From positions 1,825,853 through 1,889,852 of the forward strand of contig CACRXP010000030.1 in the NCBI GenBank assembly GCA_902702965.1: a stretch of DNA of 64,000 bases, written 5' to 3'. The stretch comes from Spirometra erinaceieuropaei. Lineage: Eukaryota > Platyhelminthes > Cestoda > Diphyllobothriidea > Diphyllobothriidae. Made by a program: the position numbers and the translations under genes. The notes under the pieces are model-generated. The model was not told the origin of the DNA. It saw only the letters and a program-made list of their open reading frames with translations, and ran no database searches. Below, in pieces: positions 9,897 to 21,764 of the stretch; the stretch's first letter is position 1; the number at the start of each line of letters is the position of its first letter.

Positions 9897-10985
9897 CTTG
9901 CCTATTAGGAACTCACTTAGTCGTGCATTGTTCATCCACTTTTAATCGTTGCCTATTTGAGTGCATTTGTTTCCTGTATATAAACCTTTGATTTGGACAA
10001 ATCTTGATTAGTTTTGAATATTTACCCTTCTCCTTCCCTGACATTTGCGACAGAATCACCTCTAATATGCAAAAGGGGGTTAGCAGGTGAAACGTACCAG
10101 ATTCAACGAAGATAATTCTTAAAGTAGATAAAAAAAGTAAAAACCATATTAACGCAATTTAAGTGTCCTGATCTATCAGATAATCACAAAACATAAACCT
10201 ATACAACTTGAAAACAAACGATAAGGTCTCACGCAATAACACAGCGGAAATGCTGCGTGCCTGCTGCATAAAGGAGAACTGGTCCAGAAGGTCCATAGAC
10301 AATTACTATTTGTTAAGATACTTATGATCGTGGCTCTAAACCTAAGTAGGTCGGCCTCAGATATCTCAGTTACATAGAAGTCATTGCTATGTCATAGCTA
10401 TTAGACCCTTGAGTGCATTATTTAGGTAGCCATCACTATCCAGCTGCCTGTCTACGATAAGCAGAACGCTTATTCAGGCCACGATGACTGGAATGACGTG
10501 TAAACGAACCATGCACAAGCCTAACAGTCCCTGTTTCGTCCGATTAGATTCCCCTGGTAGGGGGTGGGGGGCTTTACAACTGGAAATGAGGAATGCAAGC
10601 TGCCTAAACAAAATCCATGGCCACAGGTTAGACTACGGAGCAGCTAGTACTGTCTTGGCACATGCCTGCCTATGCGTGTAATGCAACGGAGGATAATTTT
10701 TAAATTACATCAGGCTATTTAAACAAAATATGTAGCAAATTTTGTAAAAATGCGTTGCAGTAGGGGCGTTTAAATATTTTGAGCTTACCATGTTTTCTTG
10801 GCCATTTGAACTTTTTATAATTTGTGACCAAGGTGGTTTACTGTAGGTCAGTGTACATTCCGTGTGTGAATTTATTTAAATGTAGACTCGACACGTAACC
10901 GGCCACACATGCATCCACATAACCAACTGTCGAACTTATACATTCATAGATGTTCTGCCAGATTTGGAATAATTCATATTGACTC
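9897..10985. other. Intronic sequence without recognised features
   Basis: AT-rich, no repeat match inside the window and no splice-bounded coding segment. Confidence 0.4.
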
Positions 10986-11100
10986 AACTGGGAAAAACTC
11001 GGTGCTTCTTAGCTCATGTGGCTGAACTAAAGCCTACCCTTGGCTGTCGTGAGCTTGAATACCACCAAGGCGCCGGGAGTCCCACATTTGGGCCAGCATG
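10986..11100 (+). repeat. Possible tRNA-derived SINE remnant
   Basis: The stretch has the spacing of a tRNA head (TTAGCTCATGTGGCTGAAC, then CGTGAGCTTGAATACC) and then a 'gggagtcccacatttgggcca' segment resembling the SINE body junction. Divergence is high. Confidence 0.3.
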
Positions 11101-11403
11101 AACTTATATATGTGTAAAATACTTGCATTGAGTGAGTGAACGTCAGCGTTTACCTTGTTTACTCATAATTGACTGTCTGATTTTCGCATGCAGTTATGCA
11201 AACAATCTCCCTCCCAATTTTCCACTTATTGGTGCTTTTTCTTTGACAACATGCAACCAATAGGGAGTTCAAAGGCATTCGCCTATCTTTTCCCTAATAA
11301 CACTGAAGGAACCGTTTTAAGCCTATATTTATACGCCAGAAATTACTTTTGGCTCATCATTGCAATTTTCGATTTGCGTTGATCTGGGCTTTTTTATTTC
11401 CAG

Positions 11404-11517
11404 GCTACAGAAGGGAGATGTGGCAGGACTGGAAACTGTGGTTTAGGCTTGCCATCGCAGGACTTTTCATGCTGGCCATGAAGTGGTGGATATTCTGTGC
11501 AGGAACAATCCTTAGTG
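11404..11517 (+). CDS. MATE/SLC47 transporter exon, helix 7
   Basis: The acceptor ttttttatttccag and donor AGTG|gtaata enclose 37 codons with split Gly codons at both ends, matching 8145 and 16543. The product includes WQDWKLWFRLAIAGL, then MLAMKWWIFCAGTILS. MATE proteins have W-x(6-8)-LA-x-(P/S)-x-x-x-M-x-x-EWW-x-(F/Y)-E-x-x-x-x-x-x-G. The invariant 'EWW' is KWW here (Lys codon 11481-11483) and the second acidic residue is Cys (codon 11496-11498). The reading frame and splice sites are intact, so the substitutions do not look like pseudogene decay. Confidence 0.92.
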
Positions 11518-11702
11518 GTAATAATTTTGCAAACTAAGCGTGCCACCTAACACTAAAAATAACCACGTAGGCATGTCTTCCGCAGTTATGACTTTTCTAA
11601 TTTACAGAAAGCCCTATGTAAACAAAAAATGGGTAGTTTGTAGTAATCACAGTCCGACAACGGCTCAGTGGCCACTTTGTTGATTTAGAGGTCTTGATCG
11701 AA

Positions 11703-12552
11703 CAGTAGGTGGGCTGACTCATAAAATGTCAACAGAAATTCCGAAATGCGTTTTTTGTGAACAGATTAATCAAGTAGGGTTATAAAAACTAGTCATCGCA
11801 AGGCGTAAATCCATAATAATTCATTTAACACAGGAGTTCTGCTTTCGAACGAAAGTCTTTCCGGTTGCATGTAAAAAATATACTCTGTAAAAATGACTAC
11901 TCAAGTAGCATGCATTTTTGTCATTGATTTTCGACGCCCATAAACATTCAATTATATTTCATGGAAAACGTGCATAAAAATATTCATTCTGCTGCTCATT
12001 CGGTAGCAATTGACGTTTTCTTCAAATTTTATACTCGAAGAAAGGGTATATTATGGTTTTCAAAAACGTCTCCAATGCCCAACCAATTTTGAACCCGAAC
12101 TGCCGTTACACTTGCATTCGGGGAAAACTATAAATTTCTTTACGGCATTAAGAGGAGACCATATGGGGTTCATTAAACTTTAACCGTGGATTTGAGCCAT
12201 ATTGTTAACTTTACAAGCCCCATTGGTAAATGCAGAGACATGACGTTTTATGAACGACAATTCCACGGTATTAAAATCTCGCAATTGGGAATTTTTTCAA
12301 AACGAAATTATACCCTTTCTTTGCGTATAAAATTAGGAAAAGACCTCATTTTCTACCGAATCAGCAATAGAATCAATATTTGTATTTATGTTTTCTATGA
12401 AATATGATTGAATGTTTAGGGGCATCGTAAATCAATGAGAAAAATGTATGCTAGATGAGTAATCACTTTTACAGAGTATATTTTTTGCATGCAACCGGGA
12501 AGAAGGTTATTCGAAGGCTGGCACCCGGAAGTAACTGAAATATTATAGAACA
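11703..12552. mobile_element. Foldback MITE, left part (split by Helitron)
   Basis: The terminus CAGTAGGTGGGCTGACTCAT and the interior match the family at 22,544 and 4,932. It stops at 12,552 in the right arm (...tattatagaaca) where the Helitron begins. The arm resumes at 15,906. With the Helitron removed the MITE is about 956 bp. Confidence 0.85.
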
Positions 12553-12922
12553 ACTAGCTGGGCCCGGCCACGCGTTGCTGTGGCTCAGGTTGATTCAAAA
12601 TCTCTGTTGGATAATTAACCTGCCTCGTCTGCTTCTGCAACTGTATCGACGGACGTGTATGTGACTGCCCCCGCTTTGAATCTTAGACGTAATCATGTGG
12701 TAATGATGGTACACGTCTTTGTTTTTGGTCACAAGAATGGCTCGCTCGCACAATCAGCAGTGATTGTTGAAAATGGTCTGAATAGTGGGAAACACCTTTT
12801 CAATCAACTCCTCTTTTGACGACACTAAATTGTCGAGGCTAAGACGTAAGGAAATACTTCTTGTATTGGGATCAGTGGACACCGTTGCATTCCCGATTGC
12901 CAGCAATTACTATGACAATACC

Positions 12923-13190
12923 TCAGTTGATCGGTAGTTTTGCAGCTGTACACGCATATTTGTAGTTACTTTTACCGTCTGGATTTGGCGCCACAGAGAA
13001 AAGTGTTTCAGACGCATTTATTTCGTCTGCTGTTGCCGATGGAGGAATTACAGGCAGTGTCTGCCCGAAGTCTCCTGCAAGCAATAGCAGTAATGTCTCC
13101 AAATGGTCTGCTCTTTCCACGCACATCTTGCAGTGTTCGATCGAGAGCCTCGCCCGTTTTTTTGCTCACGGCGCAAATCCACATCTAACG
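12923..13190 (-). pseudogene. Helitron Pif1-type helicase remnant
   Basis: The minus strand contains EALDRTLQDVRGKSRPFG and, after a frameshift, LLLLAGDFGQTLPVIPPSA followed by a T-A-D-E-I-N-A stretch. These match the Pif1-like helicase of Helitrons (GDFRQ-x-LPV motif). The segment between the Rep end and this block lacks the Walker A GKT region, so about 150 residues are missing, and the C-terminal motifs are also absent. It cannot be an active helicase. Confidence 0.8.
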
Positions 13191-14610
13191 AAACAGAAGA
13201 AGGCCGGTTTGATGAGGACATTCCCGGTTGATTAGGAATTGTTTTCGGAATTTCTTACGTACATATCCACAATCACTATTAACGCCTCGGTGTAGATTCC
13301 TGCTGTGAAATCCGCATTTGGAATTTTCCCTGCGTAGTCGACGGACGATATCCTCAGCCATGTGCATTTTATATTTTTCCCACAAATTTGTTGGAGATGA
13401 AGTAGAGCAGGCGGTCAGTAAGAATGCAAACAATGAGCGAATTCGATGTGGATGGGACGTGCTGCACGCAACACTAATACATGCATCCCGGTATGGGTAG
13501 TTTTCCAATAAATTGAGGGCCTGGCATGCAATGCGGAAAGTGGCGTGCGTAACACCGTTGACAGATTTCAACTACTGTAAGGACGTTGAACCGGACACAT
13601 TCACCAACACCGTGCGGAGTAAGAACCATTCGTCCTGATTGGGATGCACGCGGTGCAGTCTGCCTACCTGGGTGTCCTTCCACTCGCTCTCCTCGTTTGC
13701 GTCGTACAAAAGATTTTCTGCACGCATTCCCTGTGTAATATGTAGGTACTTTCGAATACGGCAGGGTTTTTACAATCGCGTCAGTTTGGCTGAACGGGAA
13801 GAACGCAGTTAGTGTGTTGCCGGTGGTCTGTTGCACATTTGCATCGGTAAAGTAAACGCCATTGCCCACCTGGACTTGCATATGGATGGGGAATGAAAGA
13901 ATTCGCCACACGGATTTGTTGCCCTTGACGCATCTCCCAGCCCAATACTGCGCGATTTCATCGAGTTGTATGCCCGCATCCCTTTCTCTCCTTTCGTTTT
14001 GCAGGCTGAAAAAGGCCATGTCGCTGCCTTTATTCACGTACCTACAAATGTACCTAATTCCTTTCCCGCAATTGCAGTTTTTCACGTTCATGTGAGCTGC
14101 GTTTGCTTTGAAAAGCAAAGGCGAGTACAAAACAGCCCAGCGGTTACCGACTTCTAAGTCACCGATTCGCATTCGTACGGTTGCCAACTTGCCGAAATCT
14201 TCCACTGATCTTATTCGGTATAAGGGCCTTCCGTCTATCATGCCGGGGGAGGGGGGGGGGCTTGGAGAATAGGGATTCAATGCATCCAAGGTCCATGTAG
14301 CATATTCTTCGTCACAACTTCATGCAACGCATTGTCGACGTCGGCATCAGGTAATTCAGCGCATATGGCATCGTCGATTTCGTTCGAAGTGATCTTGTTA
14401 TTGAGTCAGATCACTACATGTGCATGGGGCAGTCCCCTCTTTTGCCGTTCCACCTAATACATCCAGCAGCGCACAGGCCCAAACACCTCGTGTTTCACTA
14501 TGAAGTTCATCAACGATTGCAGTTTCTTCCTGAAAACACGTGCTGTGATGTCATACCCATCCACCGACGATTACCCAGGAAGTCAGAGCTATTGAATATC
14601 GCCCAAACTG
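13185..14610 (-). pseudogene. Helitron Rep (HUH endonuclease) remnant
   Basis: Reading 14,610 to 14,310 on the minus strand gives ARVFRKKLQSLM...QKRGLPHAHVV. PHAHV is the HUH metal-binding motif (His codons 14,424-14,426 and 14,418-14,420). After a stop and a frameshift near 14,290, the 13,474-14,289 frame continues with YICRYVNKGSDMAF, EIAQYWAGRCVKGNKSVWRI, LSFPIHMQ and TAFFPFSQTDAIVKTLPYSK, all typical of the Helitron-like domain. The 13,185-13,571 frame continues into LWEKYKMHMAEDIVRRLR. Two or more frame breaks make it a pseudogene, but the catalytic His pair survives. Confidence 0.88.
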
Positions 14611-15904
14611 GATTACATCGAAAGGTAACGAGTAGGTCTGGACGCCCCGTACTGACAAACGTAAGCAATTGCACCTCGAGCGTACTCGGACATATGGCGT
14701 GGACTCTCTGTGCATGTGGACGACAAAAGCGTTAGTCTTACAACGTTATCTGTATTACCGTCGTTTACAAATGCATCATGCAAAGGAATGTATCCTTCAG
14801 AGCGCAGCTTGGTCTGATTTAAGCGAATGAAAGCAGGCGTTCAGTTTCGATGTTTGCATACATATCCACAATGCAATTATGAAGCAATTTACGGCATTTC
14901 AAAAGGGGATTACTTACATTCTGTCGTATAGGAGTAGTGGTTTACTGCGCTGCCTTTCATGTGCGTTACCTCGTCACTGACTGGATTTATCATCTTAATG
15001 TTCAAGTGATATCCATCGGTACCATCCCAATAAGTAAATGAATGTTGCGTTGGAATCGGTCTCCGACTGCCGGTATATATGGTATCCCCTCACCCTAAAA
15101 TCGTTAACCTTCCAACGGTTGTTGGCGTACCGTCGTTTACAACAGCAACAGACTGCGTGAATGCTGAGCACGGAGTCGTGTTTGACGCTGGTCTGCTGTT
15201 CCGCGCTGGCGCCATTCGGCCACTCCCAGCTGGCTGTGTTCATCCTGTTGCTGAACGAAGCAGGCCTGAAGCTGCAGAACGCAGTAGCCGTGACCGCAAC
15301 CGGGCTTCCGCAAGCCGAGCTGCACAATACTGAGCGGACACTGGACGACAGCCCCATTATGTGTGTTGAGCCGGGGAGGGGAGTGTCGGGTGTTAATTGC
15401 ATCCAGTCCTCACCCCCAAGAATCCCCGAGGCGGCGGTGACGGCCCTATTATATGGACTGCGGGACAATTTTAAGTGGCGTCCAAGTGTTGCGTGTTTTT
15501 TTGCTGCAGGGTGGGTGGTTTGCTCTGGCGGCCCATATTGCATCGGCCCAGAGAAGGTGGAGGGCCTGCTCAAGTGCCTGCAGGGTGGGTGGTGGGGTGA
15601 GCGCGGCTGTCGGGCGGAGCCCGTGCGTTTGAGCGAATGTCGGTCAAGTGGCCGCTGTCTGGGCGCACATGTGTCCGCGCGGATGTAGGTCAAGTGGACG
15701 CAGCAGGTGGTGTTGTTATGCCGGAAAAAATTTGGTTTTTTACCCATCACAGGCATACCATCGGCATAATTACACAACTGAGCAGACAAAAACCCGGCCC
15801 TATGCGCGGGTCGGGTTGTGTCCAAATTTCAGCGAAATCGGTGCAGTACTTTCGGAGATTAGATATAACACAGAAAAAAAACCCTTCCATTTTTATATAT
15901 ATAG
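14611..15904 (-). other. Helitron 5' region, no intact gene
   Basis: This is the upstream part of the element between the TC end and the recognisable Rep domain. The long open frames on both strands (276 codons at 14,995-15,825 minus) are low complexity and unlike known proteins. A Gln/Arg-rich frame at about 15,137-15,325 minus could be the degraded N-terminal repeat region often found in Helitron proteins, but I cannot confirm this. Confidence 0.45.
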
Positions 15905-15905
15905 A

Positions 15906-16011
15906 TGCTGCATGATGTGTGGTTTCACAACCCTACTTAATTAATCAGTTCGAAGTGAAAAGGAATTTCTTAATTTCGGTTGACATTTCGTGAGTTGGCC
16001 TACCTACGGTA
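15906..16011. mobile_element. Foldback MITE, right part
   Basis: tgctgcatgatgtgtggttt and the following arm to CATTTCGTGAGTTGG...CTAC match the right arms of other copies (for example 41,720-41,835), continuing the copy interrupted at 12,552. Confidence 0.85.
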
Positions 16012-16541
16012 GATAGTTTCAGTGGAAGTCATCAACCGTGAATGCTACCTAAAATTTCCAAATAATTCCGAACCAAACATTCTGTTTTAATGGAACTCAA
16101 ATAGTTAAAACTACGAGATGTACACTTCCTATACATACATTTGTTTTTGCCACCAAGAGTGTATGATATAAGACTCACAATTTTGCGATTAATATAGATT
16201 ACGTTTTATGTTCCATAAAGGGCATAAATAAACTGGCTAGTTCAGTAGACATTTATCAGTGTTTCACAAGCTCACAGTTATAGATCTCTTTAAACTGACA
16301 TCAACTTTTCTTCGAGTTTAACATTTTAAGAAGAATTCATGAAATGATGTTTCTGTGCTCGTCTTTCTTGGAATATTTTCGAATTTTTAAGGGTATCAAA
16401 GCCCGACGCACCATGATCTGTTTTGTTGTTTTATCCTACATTTTATCCATCAGCACCTTAAAGACTATCTGAATACATTTGTAACATGCATAAGTGTAAA
16501 ATTTAAAGTCATTTTCTGTTTATTTCTCCGCCCACTTTTCA
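16012..16541. other. Intron upstream of the helix 8 exon
   Basis: AT-rich sequence with no recognised repeat. It ends in the polypyrimidine-rich acceptor of the next exon. Confidence 0.4.
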
Positions 16542-16542
16542 G

Positions 16543-16613
16543 GTGTCGTTGGGAAGATAGAGCTCAGGGCCCAAATCATTGTCATATCAATTGACTCCTT
16601 CATTTTCACAGCG
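16543..16613 (+). CDS. MATE/SLC47 transporter exon, helix 8
   Basis: The acceptor cgcccacttttcag and donor GCG|gtagca enclose 2 bases plus 23 codons. The product VVGKIELRAQIIVISIDSF then IFTA follows the MATE pattern 'G-x-x-x-x-x-L-x-A-Q-x-(I/V)-x-x-x-x', entering from the split Gly codon of 11517. Human MATE1 has a glutamate (Glu300 as I recall) in this helix. Aligned from A-Q, it falls on Ser (16,587-16,589), with an Asp two residues later (16,593-16,595). Ends in phase 0, matching 19873. Confidence 0.85.
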
Positions 16614-18990
16614 GTAGCACTACTTTTCTTTCACCCTTATTTCATTCTGTTATTCCCAGGAGAGATTTTTCTGTCTAATTAGCTCAACCAGATGTAGTGG
16701 AATGCACATTTTGACAATGCCGGAATATTTTACCAGTCGGGTTTTGTGAAACACGCGTACTACTTGGTAGATAGAAGCGTAAATCATTAAAGAACCCGTC
16801 CACCAGAACAGCGAGCTCAGATCTCATGTTATCTCGTAATTCCCTATCTGTGTAGAGTTAATCCCGTTTTTCGGGCGAAAATGGGTCAAAGACGTTTCGA
16901 ACCAATCAGCGGATCGATCATATCGCTCAACCCGAGCAGTGAACGATCTTCCCATTACAGCAATACTATAGTCTCACTGAGAAGTGAAAAGGACCATATT
17001 CCCGTATGTGTTTGGGATATGGCTGATCGGTATTGACAACTGAGTCGAAAATAACACCCTAACATATGATTTCCACACTGGTAACATTCCTCGATTATTG
17101 GTTTTCGTGAATATATATGGGTAAACACAGGAGTCTGCGATCATTTAATGCAAAAATACTTCCTTTCACTCATCTCACGTCATGGTAGACGGCTCTCTAT
17201 TGGACGTTGCCCAGTAATCCTTGATTGTTTTTTTCGATAAGAACCCAAACTCCCACTTTCTCTCGAGAGCCTTTCCTTACGAAAACGCTTATTTTGGTAG
17301 AGGAGTTGAAGAGCACGGTATCAGAGCATATGATTGAACTGCCGCCCTTTTAAGACAAGGCTATTATTTCCCTTCTTGAACCCATCTTTTGCCGTCGACT
17401 AAGGGCTTTGAATTTTCGTATTTTCCAGAGTTCCGACCGAGTTCCGGCTTTTTGTAAAAACCCGGAAACATAAAGTGAATACCAACCTATTCCGGTGGTT
17501 ATTGTTTATAACTGTGGACATTCGCTGATGTTAAAAATTTAAAACAGACATAGACAGTATAATTAATTGGTACCAGTAAATTTCGCGACGGCTTATCAAC
17601 TGCAGCCCGTCGTTGCATAACACAGATAACAAGTGAGAAAGATACAGAGCTTTGAACTTCCACTGAGAAAATCAATGTAAAAGAGCAGGGACATTGTATA
17701 CTGCACGCAGACTAATCACTAAAATGGTTACTTGAAAACGCAACATAGGGAAGAAAAGGGGGAAATTAACACGCCGAGGGATTTCGCAAATCAAAAGGAC
17801 TCAGATCTACCAGGACAAGTTGAGGTTGACCACGTGGTCTAACTCTTTACATAGGTCGGGCTTCTCCCGCCGTATGTAGGCTGCCTCCAAGTAGCGTAGT
17901 AACCAAGTTGTTAGTGCTCAAACTAATACTCAAAAAGATGTTTTTTTGGGTCAACCGAATAACCGCCATCAAGGAGGTGCTCTTTAATAGAAGACCGTAC
18001 TTTCTAGTTTCCTGCTTAGGAAGCCATCTAGGCTTCAGAATAGCATGACGTTTCTTTAAGTCATGAATGAGAGACCCACAGAGGACTGTGCTATCGTCAA
18101 GGTTTCTGGTTTGGGAAGGTTGGAGAACCGCAAAAATTTTCCAAGTAGTTTATTGTGTAAAAAACAAAAAACTGCATCCGTCATAGCGGGTAGCTGAACC
18201 TCCTCATTCTATCAGTTACAAGTCAGTTGTTTTTAACTTTTCTGTAGACACTTTATGTCCATTTCTCGCCTAAAACAGGCTAATAATCAATTAGGATTTT
18301 GGTTCTTATACCTAACCATTTGAACAATTTAGAATCTTATCTAGGAGAGGAGTTTTACGCCGCACAGCTTATTTTTAGTAGCTTGTAGTTTCCTCTGAAA
18401 TTCTAGAACAAAAGCACCGACTTTTCACTCTTTGGATATCCACCGTGGTAGGAGCTCAATTCTTCAAAGAAATTATTTTTCAAAAAAACCCTGTCCTTAG
18501 TTACTTTGTCAAAATTTAATGAGTGAGTTCAGTTCCCTGGCATGAAGTATGAGCAGCTGTCGTCAAGTCGAATGCATTTTCTGCGCGTTTCAGCGGCAGA
18601 TTTCAAAGATTTAGTCATCTTGGAGGAAATCGAATCCTCTCTTTTAATCTCCTTATTTACAGAGTGATTAAATTCGTGCAGCTCTAATTTGAAACCAGTT
18701 ACTTGTATCAACTGTTTATTCGGGCCACGTAGTGAAGAACATTCAAGCAAAAATTAGATGTGTATTTGCTTGGAAAATACCGCTTGTTGGTGCCAAACCA
18801 ACGCCTTGCATACACTTACCGCTAATGCGGATGATTGTAATTTCATTTTACCGATATCGTCTAGAAATGAATGTTCTCGAGTTTCGGTTCTGCATTTTAA
18901 CAGTGTATATATTACTGACAACATTTTAGTACTATGTTTATTTAAAGGTAGATATTGCATTTACCGTTTACAATGGGGTTTTCAAAGACA
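16614..18990. other. Intron, nothing recognised
   Basis: A 2.4-kb stretch of AT-rich sequence with no transposon domain and no internal repeat match that I could find. Short open frames at 18,529-18,960 on both strands lack similarity. Confidence 0.4.
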
Positions 18991-19029
18991 TTGCCTTTTA
19001 CCCTTTAAATATACTGGCATATATACTGA

Positions 19030-19250
19030 CCTGAAAGGAACAGGTCGTATGAAGGCCGCGAATCCACTTCACCCAATAAGACCATCCTGCTTTGGGGTTG
19101 AGTTTAGAACTCTCGCGGACGGTAGCGCAACAACCGGTATTGATGTAGGAAAAAGTGTCGAAATAGACAAAGGAAAATTGGACGATCACTTCTGGTTGGT
19201 TAGCCGTCGTCAACCAGCCATTCCCAATGTTAACGATAAAGACCCACACT
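19030..19250 (-). repeat. Degenerate tRNA-derived SINE, minus strand
   Basis: The block AGACAAAGGAAAATTGGACG then CTTCTGGTTGGTTAGCCGTC then CAACCAGCCATTCCC is a diverged reverse complement of the SINE body seen at 2462-2672 and 36,563. The 3' part of the SINE (CTCTCGCGG region) precedes it. Confidence 0.55.
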
Positions 19251-19872
19251 TGAACTACTTATCAGCTTGCCTATTTTTGCTCAAGATTGTTGTTTCGGAT
19301 TTGGAAATAACTTCCGCAACGTTTATCAGGTCTCAGCAGAGCTACTGTTGGTCTGTTCCTGACACTTACATACTTCTTTTTGAACCCTCTTCATTAATGA
19401 AGAAGCATGGCTGCCCTTTTCCTTTCATAAGCACCCGCGGTTTCTGGAAGTATGTCTCGCCCTGGTCATTTCGCTGTCTCTTGCTTTCACACAGATCCTG
19501 TGAAACCCACGATCGGCAACTCTCTTTCCTCTTGTAAATGATGGTGCTTATCTAGATATCGGATACATTTTCAGACCTTCGTCAGTATATGATTTCCGGC
19601 AACTTCAGTCTACCGTCCTCACATTCATACTCCTGCCTTCCTTCTCCATCTTTTACTGGACGTCCTGTACTACTGGGCCAATGAGTTCATGGTATCCTTA
19701 ACGTACATTTCACCAAATGACGATGATAATATCACTGGAACGCTGCGCGATATTAAAACAACCTAGGACGGAATAATGCGGCTTACAGTGTCTCCTTCTT
19801 TGTGCTCAAGTACGTAATTAATTACAATGCAGCCTCTAAACCAGTCGCTTTTTTCTGTTTCTCTTGCCATAG

Positions 19873-19981
19873 ATACCGCTTGGTCTGGGAATAGCTACGG
19901 GAATTCGCGTCGGTCAGGCACTGGGGGCCGGAAATAACCTGAGACCTAAGGTGACAATGACAGCGGCACTGCTATCTATGT
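19873..19981 (+). CDS. MATE/SLC47 transporter exon, helix 8-9 loop signature
   Basis: The acceptor tttctcttgccatag and donor ATGT|gtaagt enclose 36 codons plus one base. The product IPLGLGIATGIRVGQALGAG followed by NNLRPKV is the most conserved MATE signature: (I/V)-P-x-G-(L/F)-(S/G)-x-A-x-x-(I/V)-R-V-G-x-x-L-G-A-G. This alone identifies the family. It begins in phase 0 after 16613 and ends in phase 1, matching 25120. Confidence 0.96.
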
Positions 19982-20221
19982 GTAAGTGCGACTTTTGTTT
20001 TTCGTAGCCACAGTCCCATTCAAAATGCTGATATTCTCCCACTTATTTTAAAACCATAACTTCACATACTGACAGAGAATAATGTTGCCCACGTCGCTGA
20101 GGTCGAATTCATTTTCCTTCGGGAGTTTGACAGGATTACACATCACCTTGGTCTTGGAATATAAGATTAGAAGCCGTTCATTGGGATATTAAACAAACGT
20201 TAGAAGGAATTCAATTGTTTC

Positions 20222-20258
20222 CACACACACACACATACACACACACACACACACACAA
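20222..20258. repeat. (CA)n microsatellite
   Basis: About 18 dinucleotide units with one T interruption, in a MATE intron. Confidence 0.95.
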
Positions 20259-20690
20259 AGCGACTCTGTTTGTTGTTTGGGGTTTAAAGTAAAAATCATT
20301 ATCATTGCACAAAAAGAGCTCCTCAGTTTCCGGGGGCACGGTTGTGACCTGGGTGTTGTGCGACGCTTGAGTCGCATCTTCTACACTCACTCCTCCATTA
20401 CCCGTCGAGATCCAGTGGCATGACCTCAGCCGGGCGGGCACAGCTGGGGACCGCATTCGTGCCAGTCTAGCAGCAATAGCAACTAGGCTGGAATAACTTT
20501 GAAGTTCCATCACTGGCAGCTGATATAAGAGTACGCTAAGTAGGATCCATTGCAGCCATCCTAACCGCAGCTTTTAGCATGATTTTAAAGCCCAGAAGCG
20601 CCTCTGGTTTGTCAAATTTAGCGCGGCGATTGAATATGAAGCCACTGCCTTTTATTACTGTATACATACATACATATTTGACGTACCTAT
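20259..20690. other. Unassigned intronic sequence
   Basis: Moderately GC-rich; overlapping short open frames on the minus strand are driven partly by the adjacent CA repeat. No known domain. Confidence 0.35.
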
Positions 20691-20700
20691 GCGTGTTATA

Positions 20701-20830
20701 TTCGGGTTACCAATAGAAGTAAAGAAACGAGTCCCAGGAAGTAGTCTTGAAGAAGGAGACACGATTGCTAGGGCAAGGGCTTTATTAACTTGACGTTTCG
20801 GATTCCTGCTCGAATCCGTCATCAGAGCCA
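20701..20830 (-). mobile_element. PLE 3' tail with hammerhead-like motif
   Basis: On the minus strand: CTGATGA (20,825-20,819), a stem-loop GGATTC/GAATCC with loop GAGCAG, GAAACGTC ending at 20,792, then AATAAA, then ...CTTCCTGGGACTCG. The same order occurs at 39,094-39,190. This is the terminal repeat of a PLE, with no coding part attached. Confidence 0.7.
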
Positions 20831-21104
20831 AAAGCAGATAAGGTGGTTCATTCACATGCGGCTGCAGTATTTATGGGATGCAGCCGCAATGCTACCGCTT
20901 ACCTATGAACATTCACTGCTCCCCCCTTCATCAGGGATCTGTGCACTTGGTGTGCTTATTGTTTGATGGCCGACATTTGCGTCGTTAACTGATGCAATTT
21001 CATGATGTGCGTTGTATGTTGGTGTGATGATTGCTCGACCATCTGACCCACCGACCCTGGAGTGGGGAGCAGTGTTCACTTGTGCGCTCCCCGCGTGGCT
21101 TATT

Positions 21105-21150
21105 ACTCGGGTTACGGTTGCGGTTAAACTTGCGGTTAGGGTTAGGTTTG
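21105..21150. repeat. Short degenerate telomere-like repeat
   Basis: GGTTACGGTTGCGGTTAAAC followed by GGTTAGGGTTAGG: five to six imperfect TTAGGG-like units within intron sequence. No flanking inverted repeats were seen here. Confidence 0.6.
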
Positions 21151-21764
21151 TCTGTTGCGTGCCATTTTACCCCAAACCAATACCCACGGATTTCAGCTCC
21201 CCGCCCGTTCACCCGCGCTTAATTCGCATTTTCCAGATTGGCCGTTTGTTCCGCCACCTTGTTGGAGTGATGAAACAAACAAATGGCAAAAATATGGATT
21301 TTCTCAATGCCTTCGGGAGATTATGTAACTTATCCCCTCATCTGCCCCACTCATAAAACCACTATTAACACCCTCCTCGTAATACAGGAGTACCTGTGAT
21401 CCATTTCCACGGTAGGGCTACGTATTCAATTCTTCAGAAGTTTAACAAGTGGGGGCCTTAATTAGCAGGGCTATCTCTTTCCTCTTCCAACCAAAGACGA
21501 GTCGGGGTTAGTCCAAGGGGAGGTCAAAGCGGATGCAGTAGCCGTGGCATCACTCGCTAGACAGGCGTTTGTTCTCTATTATGGATCCAAATCACCAGCA
21601 AGCAACCCCGGGGGACCAGTCACTGATTGGTGCACACGCAGTGAGCGCAAGCACAGGAATTGGCAGACAACTCACATTAAGCAGCCGTCCACACTGCACC
21701 AAGTCTGGAGAGGTAACAGAGCAAATTCTCCGGCAATATGACACCCGTGTGTCTTAGGAAACGT
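21151..21764. other. Unassigned intronic sequence
   Basis: No repeat match and no exon signal recognised. Confidence 0.35.

Larger units (their letters stand above)
12553..15905 (-). mobile_element. Helitron, internally deleted, with both termini
   Basis: On the minus strand the element begins TCTATATATATAAAAATGG (5' TC at 15,905) and ends CTAGT (12,557-12,553). A hairpin GCCAC/GTGGC lies 9 bases before the CTAGT. The host base before TC is A and the base after CTAGT is T, the A|T insertion site of Helitrons. It encodes remnants of a Rep/helicase protein in several frames. It is 3,353 bp and lies inside a MITE whose sequence resumes exactly on both sides. Confidence 0.92.

Noticed and set aside
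14995..15825. 276-codon minus-strand open frame and overlapping + frames
   Set aside because: Lies in the Helitron 5' region, is low complexity, and is open on both strands. No similarity to a known protein.
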